DNA from: Paraherbaspirillum soli
GTDB lineage: Bacteria; Pseudomonadota; Gammaproteobacteria; Burkholderiales; Burkholderiaceae_D
Length of the DNA: 26,031 nucleotides
Direction of reading: 5' to 3'
NCBI RefSeq assembly: GCF_042654985.1
Contig: NZ_JBHSMT010000011.1
Span: forward strand, 1 to 26,031
Below are positions 1 through 6,201 of this stretch, one piece after another. Each line of letters starts with the position of its first letter. Position 1 is the first letter of the stretch. The translations under genes were made by a program, and so were the position numbers. The notes beneath the pieces are model-generated. The model had not been told where the DNA came from, did not search any database, and was given only the letters and a program-made list of their open reading frames with translations.

Positions 1-91
1 TTGGGGCTGAACGACAAGAGCCGGATGAATCGAGAGGTTCACGTCCGGTTCTGTGAGAGCCTGAAGGGGAGGTTCCTTTGGGCGACTCGAT
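1..91 (+). mobile_element. 3' end of a group II intron (domains V and VI)
   Basis: Bases 18-51 fold as a canonical 34-nt domain V. The proximal stem 18-26/43-51 carries the AGC catalytic triad at 19-21, there is a two-base AC bulge at 41-42, and the distal stem 27-31/36-40 is closed by a GAGA tetraloop at 32-35. Domain VI follows, with stem 59-67/75-83 extended by 55-57/86-88 and an unpaired A85 that could be the branch point. Branch-point spacing puts the 3' splice site near 91. The body of the intron and any reverse transcriptase gene lie outside the window to the left. The end coordinate is approximate. Confidence 0.85.
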
Positions 92-143
92 CACCCGTTT
101 GACAGCGGGGGAGCGGCTTAACCGCTATCAACAGGAGGTCGCA

Positions 144-476
144 ATGACCAGTACCAAAAAATCCCCACCCATCCCAGATACAGCAGATCTTCAACCGTTC
201 TCATGGTTGGACAAAGACCTGCGCAGCGATCCAGCGGCGCAATTCATCGCGTTCGTGCTGGACATGAGCCAAGGCATTCACAAGTGCCTATCGGCGCTGC
301 ATGCCAATACGCTGCTCCAAGAGCACGGCGACCCCGCCTGTCCGCCGCTGCTGAACGCGTTCGATACTGACGTGATGTTCCGCTGGTCGCTGGCTTCTAC
401 CAGCACGATGGCGGAAAAGGCCCAAGCCTGCGTTGATTACCTGAACGCGTTGCAAGCCAGACAGCGCAAAGCGTAG
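144..476 (+). CDS. Small hypothetical protein (110 aa)
   Basis: I do not recognise this protein. The ATG at 144 is chosen because a strong ribosome binding site (AGGAGGT) sits just upstream; the same frame stays open from a TTG at 78, but that codon lies inside intron domain VI. The product is soluble, has no signal peptide or membrane segment, and has a proline-rich N-terminus followed by mostly helical sequence (a FIAFVLDMSQGIHKCLSAL segment and a C-terminal helix ending QARQRKA). It has the size of small cargo or regulatory genes found at insertion hot spots. The group II intron ends about 50 bases upstream, so expression may depend on a promoter within the short leader or on read-through from the intron. 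Confidence 0.6.
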   Translation: MTSTKKSPPIPDTADLQPFSWLDKDLRSDPAAQFIAFVLDMSQGIHKCLSALHANTLLQEHGDPACPPLLNAFDTDVMFRWSLASTSTMAEKAQACVDYLNALQARQRKA

Positions 477-488
477 TCGGTAACCGAC

Positions 489-509
489 GCCATCCTCACA
501 AGGGATGGC
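489..509 (+). terminator. Weak hairpin after the small hypothetical gene
   Basis: GCCATCC (489-495) pairs perfectly with GGATGGC (503-509) across a 7-base loop, 12 bases after the stop codon of the upstream gene. No real T-run follows, so termination function is uncertain. Confidence 0.3.
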
Positions 510-523
510 TTCCTGAGTAATTG

Positions 524-545
524 AAAAGGGGGCGATGCCGCCCCC
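524..545 (-). terminator. Rho-independent terminator of the T6SS cargo cassette
   Basis: Read on the minus strand, a 7-bp all-GC stem GGGGGCG/CGCCCCC with a four-base GCAT loop (528-545) is followed at once by TTTT (524-527). It lies about 50 bases past the stop codon of the last cassette gene and should end the hcp-lysozyme-immunity transcript. Confidence 0.7.
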
Positions 546-592
546 GATAGAGTGAGAAATATGTCATGCGACGCCATGCAGGGTCGTTTTCA

Positions 593-1024
593 TTACTTTT
601 CTCTGGTCATCTGATAAAAATATCCTCTCTTGCGGAAAATAATGTTGTTTTTGTTTTGGAGATAAAACGTATAACTGCCATTTGGCTCATATTCAATGTT
701 GACTACAGTGAAGGTTTTTGGCAAATGCAGTTTGACGGGATCCAGACAATAGCCATCGTAAAAGCAATCGGAAATATTCTGCTTGGACTTGGTAAAGAGC
801 GGAGATAGGCCGACCACTCCTTGAAAACGTACTTCATTCTTATTAATGGTTAAAACTTCTCCAATAATTTGTTTGGCCTGCTCTTTAGTAGTAAATGCGG
901 CTAATGATGATGCATCAAGAATCTCTACGATCTTCCATTTTCCAAAGATGATTTCACCGGGGGCAGTCGCGTTAGCAGAATTAAAAGCACATAGTAAACT
1001 CAAAAACACCCATATTCTTTTCAT
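593..1024 (-). CDS. Putative periplasmic immunity protein, paralog 1 (143 aa)
   Basis: Secreted protein of unknown family. The N-terminus MKRIWVFLSLLCAFNSANA is a Sec-type signal peptide with likely cleavage after ANA; the cysteine inside it lacks a lipobox. The mature part begins APGEIIFGKWKIVEILD and aligns along its whole length with the next gene upstream (shared GKWKxVxILD, VGLSPLF/IGLSPIF, FTKSKQ/FNKSKQ, KNKNxIxF and RGYFY blocks), so the two are tandem paralogs. It follows an Hcp gene and a lysozyme gene on the same strand. Because a lysozyme toxin acts in the periplasm, a periplasmic partner is expected to neutralise it, and immunity is therefore the inferred role. AGGAAG upstream of the ATG supports the start. 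The gene is clearly AT-richer than the chromosome around it, suggesting horizontal acquisition. Lysozyme-inhibitor activity is not shown by any motif I can name. Confidence 0.6.
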   Translation of the reverse strand: MKRIWVFLSLLCAFNSANATAPGEIIFGKWKIVEILDASSLAAFTTKEQAKQIIGEVLTINKNEVRFQGVVGLSPLFTKSKQNISDCFYDGYCLDPVKLHLPKTFTVVNIEYEPNGSYTFYLQNKNNIIFRKRGYFYQMTREK

Positions 1025-1074
1025 GACTTCCTATCTCTTTAAGATTTAATTCAACATGACTCCGTTTTTGTTAT

Positions 1075-1512
1075 TCATTTTGATCTGATTGCTTTATAAA
1101 AATATCCTCGCCAGAAAAAAACAATACTGTTTTTATTTTTTATATAAATTGCATACACGCTAATTACGTTTTCATAGTCAATCATGATTTCAGTAACAAT
1201 TTCAGGCAAACGCAGATTAGTCGGGTCCATACGGAAGCCATTAACGGAATAAAAATAGTCAAAAGTATCTTGCTTAGATTTATTAAAAATTGGGGATAGT
1301 CCGATTTCTTTTCGAAAGCGGATCTCTTTTGGAGTAATGATTAAATATTGCCCAATTCCTTGCTTCGCGAAAGCTTCCGATGACGACACCATGCGCGCTG
1401 AATCCAATATGGCTACCACCTTCCATTTCCCGTAAAGCATATCTCCTGGGCTAGATGCGTAAGTAGGGACTAACACACATAAAAAACTTAAGAGTATCAA
1501 TATTTTCTTCAT
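1075..1512 (-). CDS. Putative periplasmic immunity protein, paralog 2 (145 aa)
   Basis: Paralog of the neighbouring 143-aa protein. MKKILILLSFLCVLVPTYA is a signal peptide, followed by SSPGDMLYGKWKVVAILD and the same conserved blocks (IGLSPIFNKSKQ, KNKNSIVF, RGYFY). The ATG at 1512 overlaps the last base of the lysozyme stop codon (TGATG), which implies translational coupling to the toxin gene; a GTG one codon earlier is an alternative. Direct coupling to the lysozyme makes this the best candidate for its cognate immunity protein, with the second copy either a spare with a different specificity or a duplicate. AT-rich like its neighbours. Function is inferred from position, export signal and duplication, not from a known family. 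Confidence 0.65.
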   Translation of the reverse strand: MKKILILLSFLCVLVPTYASSPGDMLYGKWKVVAILDSARMVSSSEAFAKQGIGQYLIITPKEIRFRKEIGLSPIFNKSKQDTFDYFYSVNGFRMDPTNLRLPEIVTEIMIDYENVISVYAIYIKNKNSIVFFWRGYFYKAIRSK

Positions 1513-2027
1513 CACTTTTCAACCTCATTCGATACCATTTTAAATGGTGCACTTTCTTCCTTTCTACGCCTGATTAAACCTGGCATCAAAACTCTTTTTC
1601 CTTTTTGAATTGAGTAAACCATTTCTGTTTCCATATAATCTGCGGCTTCCTGTAATTTGTCGTTATTGATCAAAGTAAATACTTGCCCCGATCCCGCGAT
1701 GCCAGCGTTATACGTCAAACTCACCAGCGCATCGAACTGCTCTTGATTTAATGAGTAAGTCACATTACGTTTGATGCCACGTTCTGCATCACGGATTCCT
1801 GAATTTAATTTCACTTCCGCCTTTGCAAGCGAAACAGGCAATTTCATTTCTTCTTTTGTACATACCCCGCGATGAACCATCGTGCCATAACCATAAGTGC
1901 AATTCCCTTTGTTCTTGCCACCGTCGTTGTAATAAGCCAATACCAGCCTTTCCCAGCTAACCAAGCGTAAACGTCCTTTAGCACTTAATGAATATCCAGC
2001 ATTTGGTTTATCTTTTTGCTCCGCCAT
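1512..2027 (-). CDS. GH24 (T4-type) lysozyme, probable T6SS cargo effector (171 aa)
   Basis: Muramidase that would cleave the MurNAc-GlcNAc bond of peptidoglycan. The GH24 active-site pattern is present: Glu26 in SWERLVLAYYNDGG, Asp35 and Thr44 in NCTYGYGT. Compared with phage lysozymes there is a short insertion (about three residues) between the Asp and the Thr. Downstream LNQEQFDALVSLTYNAG is the typical helical lobe of phage lysozymes, and PGLIRRRKEE matches their C-terminal region. No signal peptide, holin or spanin gene is present. Placement directly after hcp and before two exported paralogs points to delivery by type VI secretion and not to prophage lysis. The ATG at 2027 is preceded by GGAGGT; an upstream in-frame TTG is less likely. 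A decayed prophage lysozyme remains a lesser alternative. Confidence 0.8.
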   Translation of the reverse strand: MAEQKDKPNAGYSLSAKGRLRLVSWERLVLAYYNDGGKNKGNCTYGYGTMVHRGVCTKEEMKLPVSLAKAEVKLNSGIRDAERGIKRNVTYSLNQEQFDALVSLTYNAGIAGSGQVFTLINNDKLQEAADYMETEMVYSIQKGKRVLMPGLIRRRKEESAPFKMVSNEVEK

Positions 2028-2062
2028 ATCGACCTCCAAATCTATTCAATACCAATAAAGAA

Positions 2063-2092
2063 GGAGAAAATTCAAAAACATGAAATTTCTCC
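2063..2092 (-). terminator. Possible attenuator between hcp and lysozyme
   Basis: On the minus strand GGAGAAATTT pairs with AATTTTCTCC across a loop with a one-base offset, followed by TTCTTTATT. A leaky terminator here would let hcp be expressed much more than the cargo genes. The T-run is interrupted. Confidence 0.35.
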
Positions 2093-2116
2093 CCCTTGCC
2101 TATCTTTATCTCTTGA

Positions 2117-2596
2117 TTAAATTTCTTTATTGGCCTTGATATCAAAACTGGCCGTCACCGCGCCGCCATTGCCGCCGGCCGCGTTCTGGATCAAATATTG
2201 CTGAGAAACCCTGGAAAACGACAACCCGACTTGTTCCCGGATGCGTTCGCCACCGTCGCTGATCGGATGCACTGACGTAACGATGACGTCCTGCATCGTG
2301 ATCTTCATGTAATCCAGCGGCGTGCCGCCTGCCTTGCGCGTGACCAGTACGGCTTGGTCGATATGCTTGCCGGTCAAGCAATATTTCATCAGGTTGGGAC
2401 TGGCGCGGTCGGCAAAATGCTCGAAGTACAAATCGCTGACGGTCGCCTTGCCGGAGCCTCCGCCGCTGCCGGCGTGCATATTTGATGGCTGGCTCATTTG
2501 CCATTCCCAATGCAAGACTTCGATTTCGTTGGCGTGGCTGGCATCGGTGGCTTCGCCGTCGATCCCGGTCAATTTCAAAAACATGTCTTGTGCCAT
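2117..2596 (-). CDS. hcp: Hcp-family type VI secretion tube protein (159 aa)
   Basis: Hcp forms hexameric rings that stack into the inner tube of the type VI secretion system and can carry small effectors in its lumen. The sequence starts MAQDMFLKLTGIDGEATD and continues with IEVLHWEWQMSQPSN, a glycine-rich loop (HAGSGGGSGKA), YFEHFADRASPNLMKYCLTGKHI and a C-terminal Hcp beta segment (KITMQDVIVTSVHP...EQVGLSFSRV), all diagnostic of the family at its usual length. The start at 2596 is set by GAAAGGGA on the minus strand; longer in-frame forms lack a binding site. No sheath, baseplate or VgrG gene is in the window, so this is an orphan cargo-delivery locus and the apparatus must be encoded elsewhere. 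Downstream are a lysozyme and two likely immunity genes. Confidence 0.93.
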   Translation of the reverse strand: MAQDMFLKLTGIDGEATDASHANEIEVLHWEWQMSQPSNMHAGSGGGSGKATVSDLYFEHFADRASPNLMKYCLTGKHIDQAVLVTRKAGGTPLDYMKITMQDVIVTSVHPISDGGERIREQVGLSFSRVSQQYLIQNAAGGNGGAVTASFDIKANKEI

Positions 2597-2810
2597 AGCG
2601 TCCCTTTCAATAGTCATCAATGAGGCCGGAACCTGGTTCCGGCGAAGGGGCATCTTATTAAAATTAAGACAATAAAAATCACACTTCAGGTCAATGTGCT
2701 TAAAAACAGAATTTTCTTAATGTGATTTGAGGAGGGACTTAGAGGGGAGATGTTGGGCTACGAGAGCTTAAATTTTCCGCGCTGTGCCGATTCGACACAT
2801 CGACACACTT

Positions 2811-2831
2811 GGCAAATTGCAATAATTTGCC
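2811..2831. promoter_or_regulatory. Palindromic operator candidate overlapping a -35 element
   Basis: GGCAAATT (2811-2818) is the exact inverse of AATTTGCC (2824-2831) with a 5-base spacer. The right arm overlaps the TTGCCA -35 hexamer of the promoter in front of the TelA/kinase operon, the geometry of a repressor site. The cognate regulator is not encoded nearby. Confidence 0.5.
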
Positions 2832-2855
2832 ACCGGCCAACTCTAGTCTTACAAT
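2827..2855 (+). promoter_or_regulatory. Sigma-70-like promoter of the TelA-VWA-FHA-PknG operon
   Basis: TTGCCA (2827-2832), a 17-base spacer, then TACAAT (2850-2855). Both hexamers are near consensus and the spacing is optimal. It lies about 117 bases before the first gene, leaving an untranslated leader of roughly 110 bases. Confidence 0.6.
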
Positions 2856-2971
2856 CATGAGCACTCAGATATGAACACCTGCAATATCACTCCTCAGAAA
2901 CAGAACTGGCCCTAGCGGCTTAGCCTCTCCTGCCTCCTCCGAACATGCAGCAATTCCACCAAGGGAAAGAA

Positions 2972-4138
2972 ATGAACGAGCGCGCGCTGGTAGTCGACAG
3001 CAATCACCTGATGCTGCCGCAGTTGAGCAATGCAATGACGGATGCCCAGAAAGTCAATATCGCCAAATTCGACGAGGCCCAGCGCCAGCGCATCGCGCAA
3101 ATCGTCGCCAGTGTCGGTGAACTCGACAGCGCCGCGGTGTCGACTTTCGGCACCGAGCAGCAGATGCAAATGAACGGTTTCCTGGATCAGCTGCTGACCG
3201 GCATCCGCACCTCGGACGTGGGCGAGGTCGGCGCCATCACGCTCGATCTGGCGCGGCATATCAAGTCGATGAAGCTGGCCGACATGAAGGCCGAACTGGA
3301 GGGCAGCGACTGGGTTGCCAGCACCTTGGGCAAGCTGCCGGTGGTGGGTAAATACGCGTCGGCCTTGCGCTACTTTCAGTTGAATCATGCCGAAGTCGTC
3401 AAATACCTGAAGGAAATCGAGGACCGCGCCCAGCGCGAAAGGGGCAAACTGGCCGCCACCAACAGCAAGCTCGATCAGTTGGTAGAGCGCACTATCGACA
3501 ATTTGAAGCAGCTGGAGCTGTACCTGGCGGCCGGGCAGTCTATCCTGGTGCGCGCCAAGGCCGCGTTCGCCGCCAAGCAGGCCGAGGCGCTGCAGTCGAA
3601 CGATCAGGTGGTCGTCATGAAATTGCGCGACGACGCCGAGCAAATCAATGCGTTCGAGGCGCGCCTGTTGCGCATGCATATCGGCTTTACCGATGCGCTG
3701 ATGTCGGTGCCGCAAATCCGGCTGACGCAAGAGGCGGCCCGGATCGAAGAACGCAACATCATGGATACGATTTTGTTCGACTTGCCGCGCCTGAAAAGCG
3801 CCATCCTGCGCGTGGCCTCGTTGAAGCAAATCATCGACGCCTCGCGCGAAACCCAGGCCCGGCGCGAAATCACGCGGCAGGTCGGCGCGATCGGCAGCGA
3901 CATGCTGGATCAAGCCTATACCCAGGCCAAACTCAGCCAGGGCAGCGGCGTCGAGGATGTCGCCTTGCTGGCGCAAACCGCCGACAAATTGTTGGAAACC
4001 ATTGCCAAGGGCGTGCGCCTGGACGAAGAAGGCCGGCAAAAACGCCTGGCCGCCGAATCGCATCTGGGCGAAATCAAAACCAAGCTGCTCGAAGGGCTGC
4101 GTGCCAATGCCAAGGATGTGGCGCAGCGCGTGCTCTGA
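2972..4138 (+). CDS. TelA-family (toxic anion resistance) protein (388 aa)
   Basis: Almost entirely helical soluble protein with the hallmarks of the TelA/KlaA family: a segment FGTEQQMQMNGFLDQLLTGIRTSD followed by VGEVGAITLDLARHIKSMK near residues 55-100, a central coiled-coil half (about 130-220), and a C-terminal helical bundle. Length is typical. The family was named from tellurite-resistance plasmids, but its biochemical role is unclear; members often accompany VWA and Ter proteins in stress modules. The ATG at 2972 is preferred over one at 2945 because AAGGGAAAG precedes it at the right distance. First gene of a seven-gene run; the VWA gene starts 38 bases after its stop. No membrane segment. 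Tellurite resistance should not be assumed. Confidence 0.82.
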   Translation: MNERALVVDSNHLMLPQLSNAMTDAQKVNIAKFDEAQRQRIAQIVASVGELDSAAVSTFGTEQQMQMNGFLDQLLTGIRTSDVGEVGAITLDLARHIKSMKLADMKAELEGSDWVASTLGKLPVVGKYASALRYFQLNHAEVVKYLKEIEDRAQRERGKLAATNSKLDQLVERTIDNLKQLELYLAAGQSILVRAKAAFAAKQAEALQSNDQVVVMKLRDDAEQINAFEARLLRMHIGFTDALMSVPQIRLTQEAARIEERNIMDTILFDLPRLKSAILRVASLKQIIDASRETQARREITRQVGAIGSDMLDQAYTQAKLSQGSGVEDVALLAQTADKLLETIAKGVRLDEEGRQKRLAAESHLGEIKTKLLEGLRANAKDVAQRVL

Positions 4139-4176
4139 TCGCGGTTGTTCTTATTAACCAAGAAGAAAAATATTCC

Positions 4177-5457
4177 ATGAAATTTACTGCCGAGTCGTTC
4201 TACAACTCCCATCTCGCGGTCGGCGCCAAGCGCCTGGACGCGGTAGTGACCGTGACTGCCGTCGATGACGGCGCGGCCATGCAGAAAACGGGACGGCTGT
4301 TGATCATTTTCGTCGGCGATGTGTCGGGCTCGATGGATGGCGACAAGCTGCAGCAGATGAAGCATGCGATCCGGGTCGGGGTCGATTGCCTGGACCAGGA
4401 CACGCTGTTCTCGGTGATCGCTTTCCACTCCAATGTGCAAGTGGTGATGCCGGCGACGTTAGCCACCGCATCGGCCAAGTCGGCGGCGCATCTGGCGGTG
4501 CAAGCATTGCGCGCCGGCGGTGGCACGGTGATGTCCGAGGCATTGCTGGCGGCGGTCAAACAAGCCGATGCGGTCGATGCCGATATCGTGCAGGTTTATT
4601 TCGTCACCGATGGCGAGAACGATAAAAACGACGGCAAGGCGCTCGACAAGGCGATTGCCGTATGCGACAAAAAATTGCAGGCCAGCTGCTGGGGCGTCGG
4701 CACCGATTGGCATCCGCGCGATCTGCGCCTGATCGCCGGCCGGCTGCTGGGCAGCGCCGATGCCGTGCCTGACCCGGAACAACTGCAAAACAAGTTCAAG
4801 GAAGCGCTGGCGCAAGGCATGGCGAAGGGGATCAACGGCGTCAAGTTGCGCCTATGGGTGCCGCGCACCGTGCAGATCGTGACCTTGAAACAGATGTCGC
4901 CGGAAATCGCCGACCTGAAAGACCTGTGCACCCGCATCGACGACAAGACCATCGAAGTGCCGCTAGGCGCCTGGGGTGCGGAAAACCGCGATTACCACTT
5001 CGGGTTCGACATCGCGGCGCAAGCCGAAGGCGAAGAGATGATGGTTTGCCGTCCCAAGATCGCCTATCAGCTGAATGGCGCTGAAGTGGTGGTCGACGGC
5101 CAGCGCATCGTCGCCACCTGGTCGGCCGACGACGCGCTGACCACCCGCATCAATGCCCAGGTTGCGCATTACACCGGTCAGGAAGAACTGGCCAGCTCGA
5201 TCAAGGAAGGGCTGGAAGCCAAGGCCCGCGGCGACGTCGACCAAGCCACCAGGTTGCTGGGCAAGGCTGCCAAGATCGCGATCGAAACCGGCAACGACGA
5301 AGTGACCCAGCGGCTTAAAAAAGTGGTCGACGTGATCGACCCGCAAGAAGGCACAGTGCGCTTGCGCGCGGGCGCCAGCAAGGGCGACGACATGGAGCTG
5401 GATATGGGCGGCACCCGCACAGTACGCCGCCGCCCAGCTGCTTCTACTGTGGCTTAA
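4177..5457 (+). CDS. VWA-domain protein with basic Thr-containing tail (426 aa)
   Basis: Cytosolic von Willebrand factor A domain protein. A complete MIDAS metal site is visible: DVSGSM (Asp48, Ser50, Ser52), Thr117 in GGGTVMSE, and Asp145 in VTDGEND. The VWA domain spans about residues 38-210. A beta-rich region (about 220-330) follows, then a helical segment with LEAKARGDVDQATRLLGKAAKIA. The last residues read MGGTRTVRRRPAASTVA: two threonines in an arginine-rich, probably disordered tail. VWA domains usually mediate metal-dependent protein contacts. Given the kinase and FHA reader in the same operon, the tail threonines are plausible phosphorylation and docking sites (inference). No signal peptide or membrane segment. 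Stop codon 17 bases before the FHA gene. Confidence 0.85.
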   Translation: MKFTAESFYNSHLAVGAKRLDAVVTVTAVDDGAAMQKTGRLLIIFVGDVSGSMDGDKLQQMKHAIRVGVDCLDQDTLFSVIAFHSNVQVVMPATLATASAKSAAHLAVQALRAGGGTVMSEALLAAVKQADAVDADIVQVYFVTDGENDKNDGKALDKAIAVCDKKLQASCWGVGTDWHPRDLRLIAGRLLGSADAVPDPEQLQNKFKEALAQGMAKGINGVKLRLWVPRTVQIVTLKQMSPEIADLKDLCTRIDDKTIEVPLGAWGAENRDYHFGFDIAAQAEGEEMMVCRPKIAYQLNGAEVVVDGQRIVATWSADDALTTRINAQVAHYTGQEELASSIKEGLEAKARGDVDQATRLLGKAAKIAIETGNDEVTQRLKKVVDVIDPQEGTVRLRAGASKGDDMELDMGGTRTVRRRPAASTVA

Positions 5458-5474
5458 ATAAATGAAAGGAAACC

Positions 5475-6173
5475 ATGCCACTTTGTTCTCAAGGCCATCA
5501 ATCGGCTGACTCGGACTATTGCTCAGAATGCGGCGTGCGTATCGGCGCGCCGGCACTGGCTGCGACTGCTGCAATCGCAAGCGCCAGCAGCGGTGAAATC
5601 TGCCCGGATTGCGGCACGCCTAGAAGTGCCGGCAGCCGCTTTTGCGAGGTTTGTCGCTACGATTTCCAAGGCAAAGCTTCTTACGCAGCCAGCGCGCCGG
5701 TGGCGCTGCCGGTGACTGCTGCGACTGCGGCTGCAGCGGTGGCTGCGCAGCCGACTGCGCCGGCGCCAGCCGCTGCCGCGCCGCTAGCCACATTCGCGCC
5801 GCGCCTGCAATTCAATGTAGAGATCATCGTCGACCCGGCCCTGGCCGCCGATGCGGACATCGCCGCGGCTTGTCCGCAAGACGCACCGATGCGTTTCTTC
5901 CCGCTCGACCTGGAAGAAAACCTGGTCGGCCGCCGTTCCGACGTCAAGGGCGTTTATCCGGAAATCCAGGTCGACGACCCGGGCGTGTCGCGCCGGCACC
6001 TGAAGCTGCTGCGCCAGCCCGACGGCAACTATGCCGCGCTCGACTTGGGCTCGACCAACGGCTCCGTGTTTAACGGTGCAGAGCTGGTGCCGGGCCTGCT
6101 GACCCCGCTCAAACCGGGCGATGAAATCGTCGTCGGCAACTGGACCAAGCTGCGCATTGCTTTAAAAAAGTAA
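5475..6173 (+). CDS. Double zinc ribbon-FHA phosphothreonine reader (232 aa)
   Basis: Domain order: zinc ribbon 1 (Cys4, His8, Cys16, Cys19), zinc ribbon 2 (Cys43, Cys46, Cys57, Cys60), an Ala/Pro linker of about 40 residues (68-108), and an FHA domain (about 112-232). The FHA phosphopeptide-binding residues are all present: GRR at 152-154, SRRH at 172-175 and LGSTNGS at 191-197. The domain should therefore bind phosphothreonine. It resembles mycobacterial GarA in being a small FHA protein paired with a PknG-type kinase, but GarA lacks zinc ribbons. Likely role: reader or adaptor of the kinase seven ORFs downstream in sequence order within the same operon. AAAGGA precedes the ATG. No membrane segment. 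Confidence 0.9.
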   Translation: MPLCSQGHQSADSDYCSECGVRIGAPALAATAAIASASSGEICPDCGTPRSAGSRFCEVCRYDFQGKASYAASAPVALPVTAATAAAAVAAQPTAPAPAAAAPLATFAPRLQFNVEIIVDPALAADADIAAACPQDAPMRFFPLDLEENLVGRRSDVKGVYPEIQVDDPGVSRRHLKLLRQPDGNYAALDLGSTNGSVFNGAELVPGLLTPLKPGDEIVVGNWTKLRIALKK

Positions 6174-6201
6174 CGGCCGAAACAACACGATAAAGAGCAA
6201 C

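Larger units (their letters stand above)
2597..2971. other. Divergent intergenic region between hcp and the kinase operon
   Basis: AT-rich 375-base spacer carrying the control regions of two divergent units. The hcp side includes an 8-bp inverted repeat AAATCACA (2676-2683)/TGTGATTT (2721-2728) and a minus-strand TTGACC that could serve as a -35, without a convincing -10. The operon side includes an 8-base direct repeat TCGACACA (2792-2799, 2800-2807), a palindrome and a sigma-70-like promoter listed separately. Confidence 0.5.

Noticed and set aside
1512..2027. Lysozyme as part of a prophage lysis cassette
   Set aside because: No holin, spanin or structural phage gene adjoins; hcp directly upstream and exported paralogs downstream fit T6SS cargo.
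2912..4063. 383-codon minus-strand open frame across the TelA gene
   Set aside because: Low-complexity His/Gln/Leu-rich translation typical of the complement of GC-rich genes; the plus strand gives a recognisable TelA-family protein.
2972..5457. Tellurite-resistance locus
   Set aside because: TelA and VWA occur in Ter-type regions, but no TerC, TerD or other Ter gene is present; the kinase-phosphatase context fits signalling better.
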